Positions 5,826 to 14,790 of a stretch of 39,694 bases of DNA are shown in pieces; the first letter of the stretch is position 1; every line of letters starts with the position of its first letter. Location: contig JAUUSE010000016.1 of NCBI GenBank assembly GCA_030842085.1, positions 1-39,694 of the forward strand, in the 5' to 3' direction. The DNA is from Timburyella sp030842085 (GTDB lineage: Bacteria > Bacillota > Clostridia > Oscillospirales > Acutalibacteraceae). A model generated the notes under the pieces. It was not told the DNA's origin, searched no databases, and saw nothing but the letters and a program-made list of their open reading frames with translations. Position numbers and translations under genes: made by a program.

Positions 5826-7687
5826 ATGAAAAGGGGAAAAATAGTTTCACTGCTTATAGCTTTCATAATGCTGATACAGGTTATACCGATAAGTGCTGCG
5901 GCTGATACTTATCAGGAAAATGTTTCTGAAACAGAGCTTTATCATTCCTATCAAAGCTTCATGCAGTATGCAGATGAGAATGGCATCCCATGCGGCGTCA
6001 GCTTTGAATCCTATAAAACAGAGTATGAGACACTGGGGTATGAAAGTACTGATGCCTACCTTAAAGACCTGTATAAGATTATTACTCCTGCGGAAAGCAA
6101 CGAAATTCTCGATAATACAATTACCTTTGAAAAAATTGAGCTTGATGCGGCTTCTGGCTGCGAAGCATCTGATTTTGACCTGACAGACCTCGGATATGAC
6201 GAAGAAACCGTTGAAGCTTATAAGGCTTATGCCGTACAAGCGGAAAACAGCTGTGTATATGGCATGTGCATCGAAGATTTCGTTTATAAATATGAAAACT
6301 CCGGGTTGAGCCTTGAGGAATACTGTGACGTCTTATATGAAGAAATTGCCGAAGAAGCCGCGTCTCAAAGTGCTTTGGCGGCCGAGGAGGCTTCATCCCC
6401 GACGGAAAACGATGACACAGTATCCGAAAACGCTGAAGCGGCCGACGGTCAGGATGCTGTTGCATACTCTTCCTCCAGCGGAGATTCCGGTTATTATTAC
6501 GATATCGGAACATCTCTTCAGGTGCGTCCCAATTACAGCAAATATCATATAATCGACTTTGCTCAAAAAGGTGATATAATATTAGATGCAAAAGGCAGTG
6601 GTAGTGTAGCAGGACATGCAGCAATAGTAGATGGTTATATGTACAGCAAAACCTACGGAGAATATATAAGAGTTATAGAATCAATTAAGGACGGTGTCTG
6701 TTATGGCCTTTTTGACGATACCAGAGCAGATGAACGAGATTCATATCTTTTTAGGGTGAATAGTGCGACTATCTTTCAAAAAATGCTGCTGTTGAATTTT
6801 GCAGAAGGCAGCTTGGAAAGGGCTGGACGCTTGATATTACATATGACTATAGTGAGACTAAAGAAAAGTGGATGTGTTCACAGTTAGTATGGGCAGGCTA
6901 TAAAAATCAAGGAATAGATATTGAAGGTGGCATACTTCCAGCAGTCCTTCCTTACGATATTACCTATTACAGTCCTTTAACCACACATATTAATTTCCGT
7001 GGAGTTTCAAATCCGGTCGGCACTCTTGATCTTGTAAGCGGCGAAAATGGACGTGTCAGGGTAGGCGGCTGGACATTTGATTATGACGAGCCCTCTGCTT
7101 CGGTAGACATACATGTGTATATCGGCGGTGACGTCGGCTCTCCTAACGCAGTAGGCTATAACATGGGGCCGACGAACACTTTAAGGGATGATGTCAACAA
7201 TACTTACGGCGTAATCGGAAATCATGGGTATGACTTTATTATAACCACAGATAAACGAGGTGCACAGCCGGTATATGTTTACGCCATCAACAAAGGGGCA
7301 GGAGGCAATACGTTGCTTGGACAGACGACAGTAAATATTGGCGATACATCGCCCATTGGCAGCTTTGACGGCGTTGTTGTCGGCGAGTGGGGTAAGCTTA
7401 CGGTATATGGCTGGGCGTTTGACTATGACAATACTTCTGCGCCAATAGACATACATGTGTATGTCGGCGGAGAGGCAGGTTCTCCAGGTGCGGTAGGCTA
7501 TAACATGGGGCCGACAAACACTTTTAGAGGTGATGTCAACGACGTTTACGGCATAAGCGGAAATCACGGTTACAGCTATACCATCAACACCAATATGCGA
7601 GGTATGATGCCGGTTTATATTTACGCTATTAATATAGGCTCCGGCGGCAATACGATGATAGGCATGAAGCATGTTGATTTTTCATAA
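5826..7687 (+). pseudogene. Secreted permuted papain-like hydrolase with C-terminal repeats, frameshifted
   Basis: A signal peptide (residues 1-26, ending PISAAA) leads into a helical acidic region and a low-complexity linker (180-222). A permuted papain-like (YiiX/YycO, NlpC/P60-clan) domain follows, with KGDIILDA and the catalytic histidine in GHAAIVDG (H264). The frame ends early at 6887. The catalytic cysteine block MCSQLVWAGY lies in the -1 frame. Joining frames at the A6 tract 6778-6783 gives a seamless FQKNAAVEFCRRQLGKGW then TLDITYDY, so one missing A splits a gene of about 620 residues. The 3' frame reads on to 7687 and encodes two 114-residue repeats. An internal ATG at 6872 would omit half the active site. 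This could be a true mutation, a phase-variable tract or a sequencing error. Confidence 0.8.
7009..7686 (+). repeat. Two tandem ~342-bp repeats encoding surface-type domains
   Basis: Two copies (about 7009-7350 and 7351-7686) encode the same pattern: G-x-x-D, GGWTFDYD or YGWAFDYD, (V/I)DIHVY(I/V)GG, GSP, AVGYNMGPTNT, then GNHGY and PVY(V/I)YAIN. DNA such as TAGGCTATAACATGGGGCCG is conserved at a 342-bp spacing. The modules resemble beta-sandwich repeats at the ends of secreted Clostridial enzymes and probably bind the cell wall or a glycan; that role is inferred. Confidence 0.75.
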
Positions 7688-7706
7688 GTAAAAATTAAAT
7701 AGAGTG

Positions 7707-7757
7707 AAAACACCATTGATTTCTGCCAAATGCGGTTTGAACATCAATGGTGTTTTT
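7707..7757. terminator. Intrinsic terminator, CACCATTGA-type copy 2
   Basis: AAAACACCATTGAT (7707-7720) pairs perfectly with ATCAATGGTGTTTT (7743-7756) and a T-run follows. It lies 20 bp after the hydrolase stop and shares its outer arm with the hairpins at 5037 and 8022. Confidence 0.85.
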
Positions 7758-8021
7758 GTTATAAGCCCAGTATTGAAGCGGCTTTTCAAAGTCGCTTCTC
7801 ATTTTGCCAATTGGAATTAAAATCAGAAAAGTGCAAACTTGTAAATGCAATCAGTCAAAACGAATGTTTACGAACCCGTTCGTCTATTTGCTCATCCTTG
7901 TAAATCCGCATGTTTTAAAGTGCATAACTATTCTGTTTGTTTTAAAGCCTTGTGTTTTACATAGGTTCACGTCCATACAGCAAAACGACTAAATATCTTT
8001 TTTGTTGTCTCTTGCCATATT
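7758..8021. other. Non-coding interval
   Basis: This interval is AT-rich and holds a small GAAGCG..CGCTTC hairpin near 7775-7799 and a short CGAAC/GTTCG inverted repeat at 7869-7885. A short frame at 7804-7992 has no ribosome site and no protein-like composition. No other gene was seen. Confidence 0.5.
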
Positions 8022-8073
8022 AAAACACCATTGAGATCTGAACTTTTATGGTTTTGAGCTGGTGGTGTTTTTT
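8022..8073. terminator. CACCATTGA-type hairpin, copy 3, terminator-like
   Basis: AAAACACCA pairs with the GGTGTTTT arm at 8064-8071, with further AGATCTGAAC and GAGCTGG segments shared with copy 1. It is followed by TTTTTT. With copy 1 it flanks the membrane-protein and hydrolase block in direct orientation. Confidence 0.55.
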
Positions 8074-8167
8074 CTATTTCGCCTAATTTTATGTGGGTTT
8101 AGGTACTAATATATTTCAGATGAGCAAGAGTTTAAAACAATATGCTAAATAAAAAATGGTGATAATT

Positions 8168-8992
8168 ATGAGTTTAATAGAAAGCGCTTTTATCCACATG
8201 AGCGACAAGACATTACTTATAAAAGAAAAAATCGAGCAAATGCTTGATTGTAATGTCTATTATAATGATATGCCTTCAGAAAGTTATAATCACGGCGACA
8301 GCGGATTTGATTATCAAAAAGGGTACTACAGTGTTCGTGTAAAAACAAAAAATAGAGATGGCAGTATAATTTCGATAGAGAAAGTCGAAGAAGTTTTCAC
8401 TCATGAAATATTGCATGCAAGACAATATGCTCTTGGGTTTCCAATGGTTTGTGCGAATAACATGGAGATATCTAATATTTCTCAGAGACTGGGACGGAAT
8501 GGTGAGCCACACCCTCTTGTAGGAATTCGGAATCTGAGTTCCGTAATAGGGCATATTGAGTTGTTGCCCATTATGATACAACTGGGTTATTCTATAGATA
8601 ATCATCTTGGAAAAAATCTCAGATGTGCATTAGATAGCAAAGATGCAATGTTACAAGCTATAAATAGTAAAGGGAAAATTTCAAAGTATGACTACGAAAT
8701 ATTATGTGCTGATTTATTACTACAATTAATTGAACTATACTTGTTCTATCCGTGTGATATAAAAAAGCAATTGGAAGATATCCATCCATTCCTTGAAGAA
8801 AAATTGAAGCTGATATCTCGAAAGTTGAATGTCGGTGTAGTTCGAGATATTGTAACTGAAAACTTGCAATTCACAGAGTTTATTGATATTGATAAATGTG
8901 ATAATAATTGTACAAGACTAATAAATTTTACTGACTTATCAGGAAAAGGACTTTTTAAAATAAGATATAAGGATTCATTGAGAACCCTTTGA
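8168..8992 (+). CDS. Putative zinc metallopeptidase-like protein (HEILH), unknown family
   Basis: The protein has about 274 residues from ATG 8168, chosen because GGTGA lies just upstream; an in-frame ATG at 8156 is also possible. The motif HEILH sits in EVFTHEILHARQYALG (residues 83-87 counted from 8156) and fits an HExxH zinc-peptidase site, with a possible distal ligand later in the protein. There is no signal peptide or membrane segment. The second half is helical and Leu-rich. Codon use is very AT-rich and the gene stands alone between a terminator-like repeat and a mobile-element scrap, suggesting recent acquisition. No name is assigned. Confidence 0.65.
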   Translation: MSLIESAFIHMSDKTLLIKEKIEQMLDCNVYYNDMPSESYNHGDSGFDYQKGYYSVRVKTKNRDGSIISIEKVEEVFTHEILHARQYALGFPMVCANNMEISNISQRLGRNGEPHPLVGIRNLSSVIGHIELLPIMIQLGYSIDNHLGKNLRCALDSKDAMLQAINSKGKISKYDYEILCADLLLQLIELYLFYPCDIKKQLEDIHPFLEEKLKLISRKLNVGVVRDIVTENLQFTEFIDIDKCDNNCTRLINFTDLSGKGLFKIRYKDSLRTL

Positions 8993-9149
8993 TAATTATA
9001 TTCACACTTTCTATATATTGTTCAGATTTTGCGAGAGTTCAAAACTATCCACATAGTTGCAAAAATCTCTTTTTCATATTGCACAGGCATCGTTCTCGTG
9101 GACTTTTTATCATTCGCGTGTCTCATTCCTGAGCTTTAAAATTCGACCT

Positions 9150-9300
9150 CTATTTGGGTATGAGGGTGAAGATGTGCAACTCCGCAAAAAGTTGGTAGCG
9201 CAGCGGAGGCGTAATGCCCGCATTTACAAGAGCAAACCGCAGCCAGCGTGACTTTTTGTAGAGAGGAGGAGCGACAGCATGATGTGATAAACTTTCGTTC
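9150..9300 (+). pseudogene. Scrap of a possible mobile-element operon
   Basis: The frame GEDVQLRKKLVAQRRRN followed by ARIYKSKPQPA ends at a TGA at 9249-9251. It has higher GC and Arg/Lys-rich character than its surroundings. Next comes an excellent ribosome site (GAGAGGAGGAG) and an ATG at about 9280 that hits a stop after two codons. This looks like the tail of one gene and the truncated start of the next. The family is not identified. The flanking stretches 8993-9149 and 9301-9427 show nothing recognisable. Confidence 0.35.
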
Positions 9301-9427
9301 TTTCTGAGAAAAAATGAGAAATTAAAAAGTGAACATCAGAAAATCACATTGCAAAAATGAAAATGAATTTTTAACAGCCGATTATAATTTTATGTGTTGT
9401 CTCGCTCTACTAATATATTTTAATACT

Positions 9428-9892
9428 TTAAAATCCTCTTTCTCTACAAAGTTCATCGATTTCCAACCATTTTTTGCCGTTCGTAAAATTAGCCGAATAC
9501 TCTGTGCTATAATCCTCAATTAGTAGCATATGAATGCCTAAGCGTTTAATTCGTTTGCCAAGACGGGTATTTTCTTTTCGCTCTTCAGCAATCATTGCCA
9601 TGTATAAAATAGAAAAAATAATATCAATTTCAGTGGCGTCTTCGCCATATGACGAGGCTATTTCTGTTATTGCGGAAAGGTTAGCTTCTTCAACCGTCTT
9701 TTTAGTTAAATTGTAAATTTTAAGTTTACCATATTTTTTAGCAAAGTGTTTAATCTGATTGAAATAATCAATATCTCTTGGAGCATAGCGTTGTCCAGCA
9801 GAATTTGTCAAGTAAACGCACCAGTCGTCAAATTTTCCGCGATCATATTCCAGGAAAAAATCATTGTCGAATTTCTTTATTATTTGTCCCAT
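9428..9892 (-). CDS. Conserved hypothetical protein (DUF7004-like)
   Basis: This is a 154-residue soluble protein. The N-terminal block (YDRGKFDDWCVYLTN, then QRYAPRDIDYF) resembles a small family seen across Clostridia and other Firmicutes, often called DUF7004; that recognition is from memory. The function is unknown. An AAGGAG site lies about 9 bp before the ATG at 9892. It follows the 357-residue lipoprotein gene on the same strand, 85 bp downstream. There are no catalytic motifs, signal peptide or membrane segment. Confidence 0.7.
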   Translation of the reverse strand: MGQIIKKFDNDFFLEYDRGKFDDWCVYLTNSAGQRYAPRDIDYFNQIKHFAKKYGKLKIYNLTKKTVEEANLSAITEIASSYGEDATEIDIIFSILYMAMIAEERKENTRLGKRIKRLGIHMLLIEDYSTEYSANFTNGKKWLEIDELCRERGF

Positions 9893-9977
9893 ATTTTACA
9901 CTCCTTTTTTGCTGCAATTTATACTATAAACAACATTTTTACATTATAATTTACAATTACAAAATAAAGCTTAGAAA

Positions 9978-11051
9978 TTATTCCAATGGTAAAGAACGAT
10001 AAAAATATGAATTAATTGCGGTTTTAAAGAAAAAAACGTTATGTATAAATTTAGCACCATAAACAGGTTTAAAGTTTGCATTGTAAAATATCTCTTCAGA
10101 TGTTTCAGTATCAGAATTATATAAATAGAGCTTTCCAGCATCAGTGCCATATGAATACGCATAATAAAGTTTGCCTTGATAAGAGTATAAACCGCTTATT
10201 AAATCATCCGTACCGATATTTAAAATCAGAGAGTCTTCGCCATCACTGTTGTATTTATATATTCTTGAGGGCAAACGCTTTGTATAATACAATTCTCCAT
10301 TAACTGACAAGACATTATCAAATAATTCTTTATTATATGAATCGAATTTTCCATTTCCCCTAACTAACTTTACCTCGCCAGTATTCAGCGATTTTTCAAA
10401 TATTGAAAATGTTTTTTGAGCATGGTCAATAAAAAATGCACTGTTTCCTGAGAAAGCTATGCTTGAAACGTCGTCCAAAAAAAGCTTTGTTTCTCCGCCA
10501 GACAGCGGGTAATATAAAATAGAAGTGCCGCTGTCATATATATAAAGCACATCTTTATATATGTAGAACTTATTAACAAAATCTACATTATAATCTTTAA
10601 AAAAAGAAGCATCCCATATTTTTTGAATGTTATCTCCATCTATTTTGACAGAGCAAATTGACAAATTGCTTTTTAGATAATAAACTTTATCATTATATAT
10701 AAATAAACTAATTATATCTGATTCATCAACTATAGTTACAGTTTCATTTGAAAATATGTCACAGCGTTTTATTCCGTCTGCAACATAAAATATAAAATTT
10801 TCTCCGTATTCTGATATAGAGCTGCTCCAATCAGATAATTTTCCCTTATAGCTGCGCTTAAGCCAGCCGGCATTTTCTATGACTTCACTAGAGCTGCTTT
10901 CCCAAAATTCACTGTTAGCACTTTTGGACGATGCGATGCTTGTATTAGCAGTATTATTGCATGCCGAAGAATCGTTATATTTGTCACAGCCGCAAATAAC
11001 CGCTGCAAGAGTAGTACACAGTATAAATATACATAACAATTTTTTTGACAC
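9978..11051 (-). CDS. Lipoprotein with beta-propeller-like repeats
   Basis: The 357-residue protein starts with a signal peptide (KKLLCIFILCTTLAAVICGC); the lipid-attachment cysteine is most likely C22 after a glycine. A Ser/Asn-rich linker follows. The rest consists of repeated short strands such as IFYVADG, YNDKVYYLKSN, YKDVLYIYDSG and YQGKLYYAYS, typical of DUF5050-like propeller proteins that sit on the outer face of the membrane. The start is a GTG at 11051 embedded in ATGAGTG; the ribosome site is weak. The function is unknown, and sensing or ligand binding is only a guess. Confidence 0.75.
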   Translation of the reverse strand: MSKKLLCIFILCTTLAAVICGCDKYNDSSACNNTANTSIASSKSANSEFWESSSSEVIENAGWLKRSYKGKLSDWSSSISEYGENFIFYVADGIKRCDIFSNETVTIVDESDIISLFIYNDKVYYLKSNLSICSVKIDGDNIQKIWDASFFKDYNVDFVNKFYIYKDVLYIYDSGTSILYYPLSGGETKLFLDDVSSIAFSGNSAFFIDHAQKTFSIFEKSLNTGEVKLVRGNGKFDSYNKELFDNVLSVNGELYYTKRLPSRIYKYNSDGEDSLILNIGTDDLISGLYSYQGKLYYAYSYGTDAGKLYLYNSDTETSEEIFYNANFKPVYGAKFIHNVFFFKTAINSYFYRSLPLE

Positions 11052-11255
11052 TCATATCATCTCACAAACATTTTATATTATCAATTACAGCCAGTGATAC
11101 TTAAAAATTGTTTTCATTAATTATAATTGCTTTTAGGATGTCTTGTCTTCATTTATGTAATATATATTATATAGCTAATAAATAAAAAATCTAATGACTT
11201 TATCACTTAATGCAAAAATTTTTAAAAAAATATTTAGAAAGGAAAATTGAAAATA

Positions 11256-11287
11256 AAAATCAGCTACCTAATTTAGGCAGCTGATTT
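11256..11287. terminator. Bidirectional hairpin terminator
   Basis: AAAATCAGCT (11256-11265) pairs with AGCTGATTTT (11278-11287), and an inner CCTA/TAGG adds 4 bp. It lies between the two lipoprotein genes and terminates the 354-residue lipoprotein transcript. Confidence 0.85.
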
Positions 11288-11310
11288 TGTTTAAAGCCAA
11301 ATGATTAATA

Positions 11311-12369
11311 TTACTGCTCAGACGTCGTAGCTGTAGGCTCGCCGTAGTAGAATTTGTAGGTGCCTTTCCAGCCGTCGATAGTGCCGGCGCTGAATTTCTG
11401 GCTGCCCTGTACTATGAAGTAATAGGTCTTACTGTTATTCTTGCCATAGCTCGATACAAATGCAGTTTTGCTGAGCGAGTCCATATGCTCTCTCTTACCA
11501 AGACCGTATGTTGTGTCAAGATTAAGCTCAAGGTAATGTTCGGATTTGCAAAGCGTTATTTTGTTTTCCGTTTCACTTTCGCTCTGCACAGTTGTATCTC
11601 CTTCAAGCCATTCTCCGTCACCGAATTTGACTTTCTCATTCCAAGCGGTGTTAATAGCCTGCATGCCATAATATGTCTGAATGGTAACATCCTCAAGGAA
11701 TTCTATCTGCTGATCGACGTGCCATTCATTATCACCTTTGTAATTAATGTGATACATTTCTTTAAGAACCTCGCGTCCAGAGCCATCTTCTTTCTTTGTA
11801 TTGTTTGCCTGTATATAGTTGGTCCAGTATATGTCTATTTCATCGGCATAACCCTCATAATCGCCTTCTATATCTTTGCCGTTAACTTTAAGGGTAATAC
11901 TCTCTGTACGGCCGGTAGCGCTTCCGCCGGAGCCATTGAGATAATCGTGATTACCGCCGGTAAATTCACCCATTTTGCGGTCGCCGTCTGCATTGTTGTC
12001 TGCAGAAACTATATATGGTCCAAACCAGTCACTGACACCGAGGTCTGTGTTCATAAACAATGTTTTTCCCTCAAGATCGCTGTTTGGTTTGTCACCGACA
12101 TTTTCCACCATGTATGGAGAATATACGTTAAATATGTCGTTGTTGCCCATCTTTTTAAGTACCATTATAAAATCGTATTTGTCATTGTAGTTGGAAACGA
12201 CATTTATTTCCGTGTTTTCAAACTCGTGGTGTTTTGTGGGATTCGTGTCGGTATAGGTTTTAAAGCTTACATACATGTTACTTCCTCCACTGCAGCCAGA
12301 CGGCATTATAAGCGCCGCGGCTAAAATTATAGCTGAAACTGATAGTGTCAATGCTCTTTTAAATTTCAC
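11311..12369 (-). CDS. Secreted lipoprotein of unknown function
   Basis: The protein has about 352 residues from the GTG at 12369, 8 bp after GGAGG; the ATG at 12375 is only 2 bp from that site. The N-terminus is a lipoprotein signal (LTLSVSAIILAAALIMPSGC, then SGGS), with the cysteine after a glycine. The mature part is rich in Asn, Asp, Thr and aromatic residues, with strand-like stretches and acidic loops that could bind calcium or glycans. There is no known catalytic motif. It ends in a Thr/Ser-rich tail and is followed by the hairpin at 11256-11287. Its 320-bp upstream region (12370-12695) has no other gene. Confidence 0.7.
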   Translation of the reverse strand: MKFKRALTLSVSAIILAAALIMPSGCSGGSNMYVSFKTYTDTNPTKHHEFENTEINVVSNYNDKYDFIMVLKKMGNNDIFNVYSPYMVENVGDKPNSDLEGKTLFMNTDLGVSDWFGPYIVSADNNADGDRKMGEFTGGNHDYLNGSGGSATGRTESITLKVNGKDIEGDYEGYADEIDIYWTNYIQANNTKKEDGSGREVLKEMYHINYKGDNEWHVDQQIEFLEDVTIQTYYGMQAINTAWNEKVKFGDGEWLEGDTTVQSESETENKITLCKSEHYLELNLDTTYGLGKREHMDSLSKTAFVSSYGKNNSKTYYFIVQGSQKFSAGTIDGWKGTYKFYYGEPTATTSEQ

Positions 12370-12375
12370 AAACAT

Positions 12376-12695
12376 TTCCTCCTTAACCTATTGCTTATTA
12401 AATTATGTGTAAAATATTTTTAATAAACAGCTGACAATTGTAAGAAAAGCAACTGCTTATATTAGAATATTATCACATATAAATCATTATACAGCATTGT
12501 ATATGAAAATAAAAGTGCAAAAAGAAATTTTCTGTATTATTTTTAATCTGCTATGTAAAAATTTTTCTCCGTACCATGATATAACATATAAAATTGGCGC
12601 TTATTGACAGATATAATTTAATTCTATATACTTAAAAAATCAAGTGAGAATAAGATTTTTAATATATTTTAAAGTGAAATGGATTAGGCGTAAAA
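12376..12695. other. Divergent intergenic region
   Basis: This is an AT-rich space between the minus-strand lipoprotein and the plus-strand acetyltransferase. Promoters for both should lie here, but no pair of boxes is convincing. No gene was seen. Confidence 0.5.
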
Positions 12696-13112
12696 ATGAT
12701 TATTAAGTCGTATAAAATCTTGCCAAGCGAAGCAATAGAGATAAGAAACACAGTATTTGTAAATGAACAAGGCTTTAAAAATGAGTTCGATGAAATCGAC
12801 AATTATGCTGTACATTTGGTGGCGTTTGAAAAAGAAAAGGCAATAGCTGCATGTAGATTTTACTGGGATGACGAAAGAAAATCTTATGTTGTTGGGCGCA
12901 TTGCGGTAATAAAAAGCTTTAGGGGCCAAAGCGTGGGTTCGGCGATATTAGAAGAGGCAGAAAAAGAGATAAAAAAGCTTGGCGGCACATGCGTATCATT
13001 ACTTGCGCAGCTAAGAGCGGAAGAATTTTACAAAAGATGCGGATATACTTCGGCCGGCGAGCATTGCTACGACGAATTTTGCCCGCATGTTTGGATGGAA
13101 AAAATACTGTAA
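12696..13112 (+). CDS. ElaA-like GNAT N-acetyltransferase
   Basis: The 138-residue protein has the GNAT acetyl-CoA motif A as GRIAVIKSFRGQSVGSAIL (about residues 68-86). The ElaA-type N-terminus appears as EIRNTVFVNEQGF, and the C-terminal signature as FYKRCGYTSAG and CPHVWMEK. These enzymes transfer an acetyl group from acetyl-CoA to a small molecule or protein amine; the substrate is unknown. It stands alone. The ribosome site is weak (GGATTAGGCG upstream). The length is normal for the subfamily. Confidence 0.85.
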   Translation: MIIKSYKILPSEAIEIRNTVFVNEQGFKNEFDEIDNYAVHLVAFEKEKAIAACRFYWDDERKSYVVGRIAVIKSFRGQSVGSAILEEAEKEIKKLGGTCVSLLAQLRAEEFYKRCGYTSAGEHCYDEFCPHVWMEKIL

Positions 13113-13511
13113 AAGCTTAGTGCCAAATAAAATTTATAATATGCAAATTTTTCTTTTAATTTACTATATTTTCATGAAATTTTGCGCTGCTTTATACTTT
13201 AACACTGCTTGGCCTGCAAATTGAGTTTTATTTTATGGTTAAAACATTAATCCTGCAATATTAAATATTGTTTACGGCGTTTTAATGATGCAGTGGGTGT
13301 CCATTTATACATACTTTATGTTAAAACAGCAGAAAGAATGTCCATGCCGCAAAGCAAATAAATATACGTATTGCTGATTTTACTCATTGCCGCAGTGTGA
13401 CGAATACAAAGCTTCAATTTTTAGAATATTTAAATTAAATATTGCAAGCTGATTAAAGCTTAGAAAAAGCTCCAATAATATGTGCAGTACATATTTAGGA
13501 GTTGATTTTTT
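13113..13511. other. Non-coding interval before spoIIR
   Basis: This region is AT-rich. A short palindrome AATATGT/ACATATT (13477-13483 with 13489-13495) sits next to the spoIIR ribosome site. A forespore sigma-F promoter is expected from B. subtilis but could not be placed with confidence. Confidence 0.45.
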
Positions 13512-14120
13512 ATGAAAATAATCAATATTGCAGCGGCCATGGGAATAATAATAGCTATATCATTTTCGCTAATGGGATTTGGGCAAGATGTCGAGGAGAT
13601 AAGGGAAAATGTGCTTCGACTTCATATTCTTGCGAATTCCGACTCCGACGAGGACCAGCAGCTAAAGCTGAAGGTCCGCGACAGGCTGCTTGAGGTTGGC
13701 GGAGAGATATTTGAAAATACCGGCTCTAAAGAGGAAATGATAAGTCTTGCTGAGAATAATGTGGAACGTCTCACTGCAGCTGCAAAGGAAGTAATAAATG
13801 AGAACGGATACGATTATGATGTGCGTATTGAAATAGGAGAAACTAAATTTGACGAACGAGTCTATAATGAGGTGACAATGCCGGCCGGCATATATACAGC
13901 GGTAAATGTTTATATAGGCGAAGCGGCAGGGCATAACTGGTGGTGTGTAATGTTCCCGCCGATGTGCCTGCCGGCCGCTGAGGAGAGCGAAGAATTGGAT
14001 GACGTCCTCTCAGACGAGCAGTTGGACATAGTTGAGAATAATGAGAAATACGAAATACGCCTTAAGGCACTTGAGATATTTGACTCAATAAAAGAAAAAG
14101 TTTCCGGCTGGATTGGGTAA
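13512..14120 (+). CDS. spoIIR: Stage II sporulation protein R
   Basis: The 202-residue protein has an N-terminal signal or anchor helix (about residues 5-22). The SpoIIR hallmark VLRLHILANSDSDEDQ (34-49) is followed by LKLKVRD, and the second hallmark GHNWWCVMFPPMCLP lies near residue 139. In B. subtilis SpoIIR is made in the forespore and secreted into the intermembrane space, where it triggers SpoIIGA to process pro-sigma-E in the mother cell. The start ATG has AGGAGTTG upstream. It is a strong marker that the organism has an endospore programme. It stands alone, as is common for this gene. Confidence 0.93.
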   Translation: MKIINIAAAMGIIIAISFSLMGFGQDVEEIRENVLRLHILANSDSDEDQQLKLKVRDRLLEVGGEIFENTGSKEEMISLAENNVERLTAAAKEVINENGYDYDVRIEIGETKFDERVYNEVTMPAGIYTAVNVYIGEAAGHNWWCVMFPPMCLPAAEESEELDDVLSDEQLDIVENNEKYEIRLKALEIFDSIKEKVSGWIG

Positions 14121-14607
14121 TATAGTGATTTGCTTTTAGATAAAGCAGACTTTTGCGGCAATAAATATCATAAAAAATTAAGCCGCCTAAGCCGATAGGC
14201 GCATAGAACATAGAAGAGGTAACACAGCTTATGCCTTAGCCGATATTGCTTTTGCAGACGGCTCAAATTGATTAGGTATAAGGATATCAATATGCCGTAT
14301 GACTACTTTTATTCGATTACTATTTTAGTATGGTTTTATTTTGCGAAATCTGATTTTATAAGTAGGACCTATCGACAAGACTCATTTTGACTATTATGAC
14401 ACAACCGACCGATTATTTAGTTTCAGCAGGCAGACAAATGCGCAGCACCGTTATCACAGTGCTGCGCATATTTTGCTTTTCTGTCGGCCGCGTAAAATAT
14501 TAAAACAAACTTAAATCGAAAGCATACGCTGAAAAAATTTTCTTCATTATAAATTAGGTTTTTAATAAACACACGGCCATCTTTACAGGTAAAAATTACA
14601 GATGCGA
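14121..14607. other. Intergenic region with a terminator
   Basis: A perfect 11-bp hairpin (ATGCGCAGCAC with GTGCTGCGCAT, 14438-14469) followed by ATTTTG can terminate in either direction between convergent genes. The rest shows no gene. Confidence 0.6.
14438..14475. terminator. Terminator between spoIIR and the convergent small gene
   Basis: An 11-bp GC-rich stem with a 10-nt loop is followed by ATTTTG. It lies about 320 bp after spoIIR, closer to the end of the minus-strand small gene. Confidence 0.6.
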
Positions 14608-14790
14608 TTACTTCATCATATACTGAACATTTTCCACTACATCGCCAACGGCTTTCATGGCCTTGGACGCCTTTTTCTTAAGACCCTTTTTATTGCTGCG
14701 TACAAGACTGCTGCCGACGGCTCCGGCTATCATGCCGGCCGCCATTCCGGCGCCCATGCCCTTGACAAATTTCATTGTGCTCCTGGTCAT
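14608..14790 (-). CDS. Small Gly/Ala-rich membrane-associated protein
   Basis: The 60-residue protein starts MTRSTMKFVKGMGAGMAAG, a glycine-zipper-like hydrophobic stretch (about residues 9-28). A Lys-rich middle and the C-terminus AVGDVVENVQYMMK follow. Similar tiny proteins with the VGDxxxNVQYM ending occur widely in Clostridia; their function is unknown. An ideal ribosome site (AAAGGAGG) precedes the ATG at 14790. It may insert in or lie on the membrane. Confidence 0.75.
   Translation of the reverse strand: MTRSTMKFVKGMGAGMAAGMIAGAVGSSLVRSNKKGLKKKASKAMKAVGDVVENVQYMMK

Noticed and set aside
6778..6783. Programmed -1 frameshifting to explain the split hydrolase
   Set aside because: The zero-frame codons CAA AAA ATG do not form a canonical X-XXY-YYZ slippery heptamer and no stimulatory stem is obvious; kept only as a minor option.
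7869..7885. LexA-like box CGAAC..GTTCG
   Set aside because: The spacer is too short for the Gram-positive LexA site and no SOS gene follows.
7804..7992. 62-residue frame after the hydrolase
   Set aside because: No ribosome site, no domain, AT-driven composition.
14377..14398. Similar words AAGACTCATTTTGACT here and AAGACCCATTTTGACT at 29289
   Set aside because: A 16-base match with one mismatch is expected several times by chance in 40 kb, and there is no flanking similarity.
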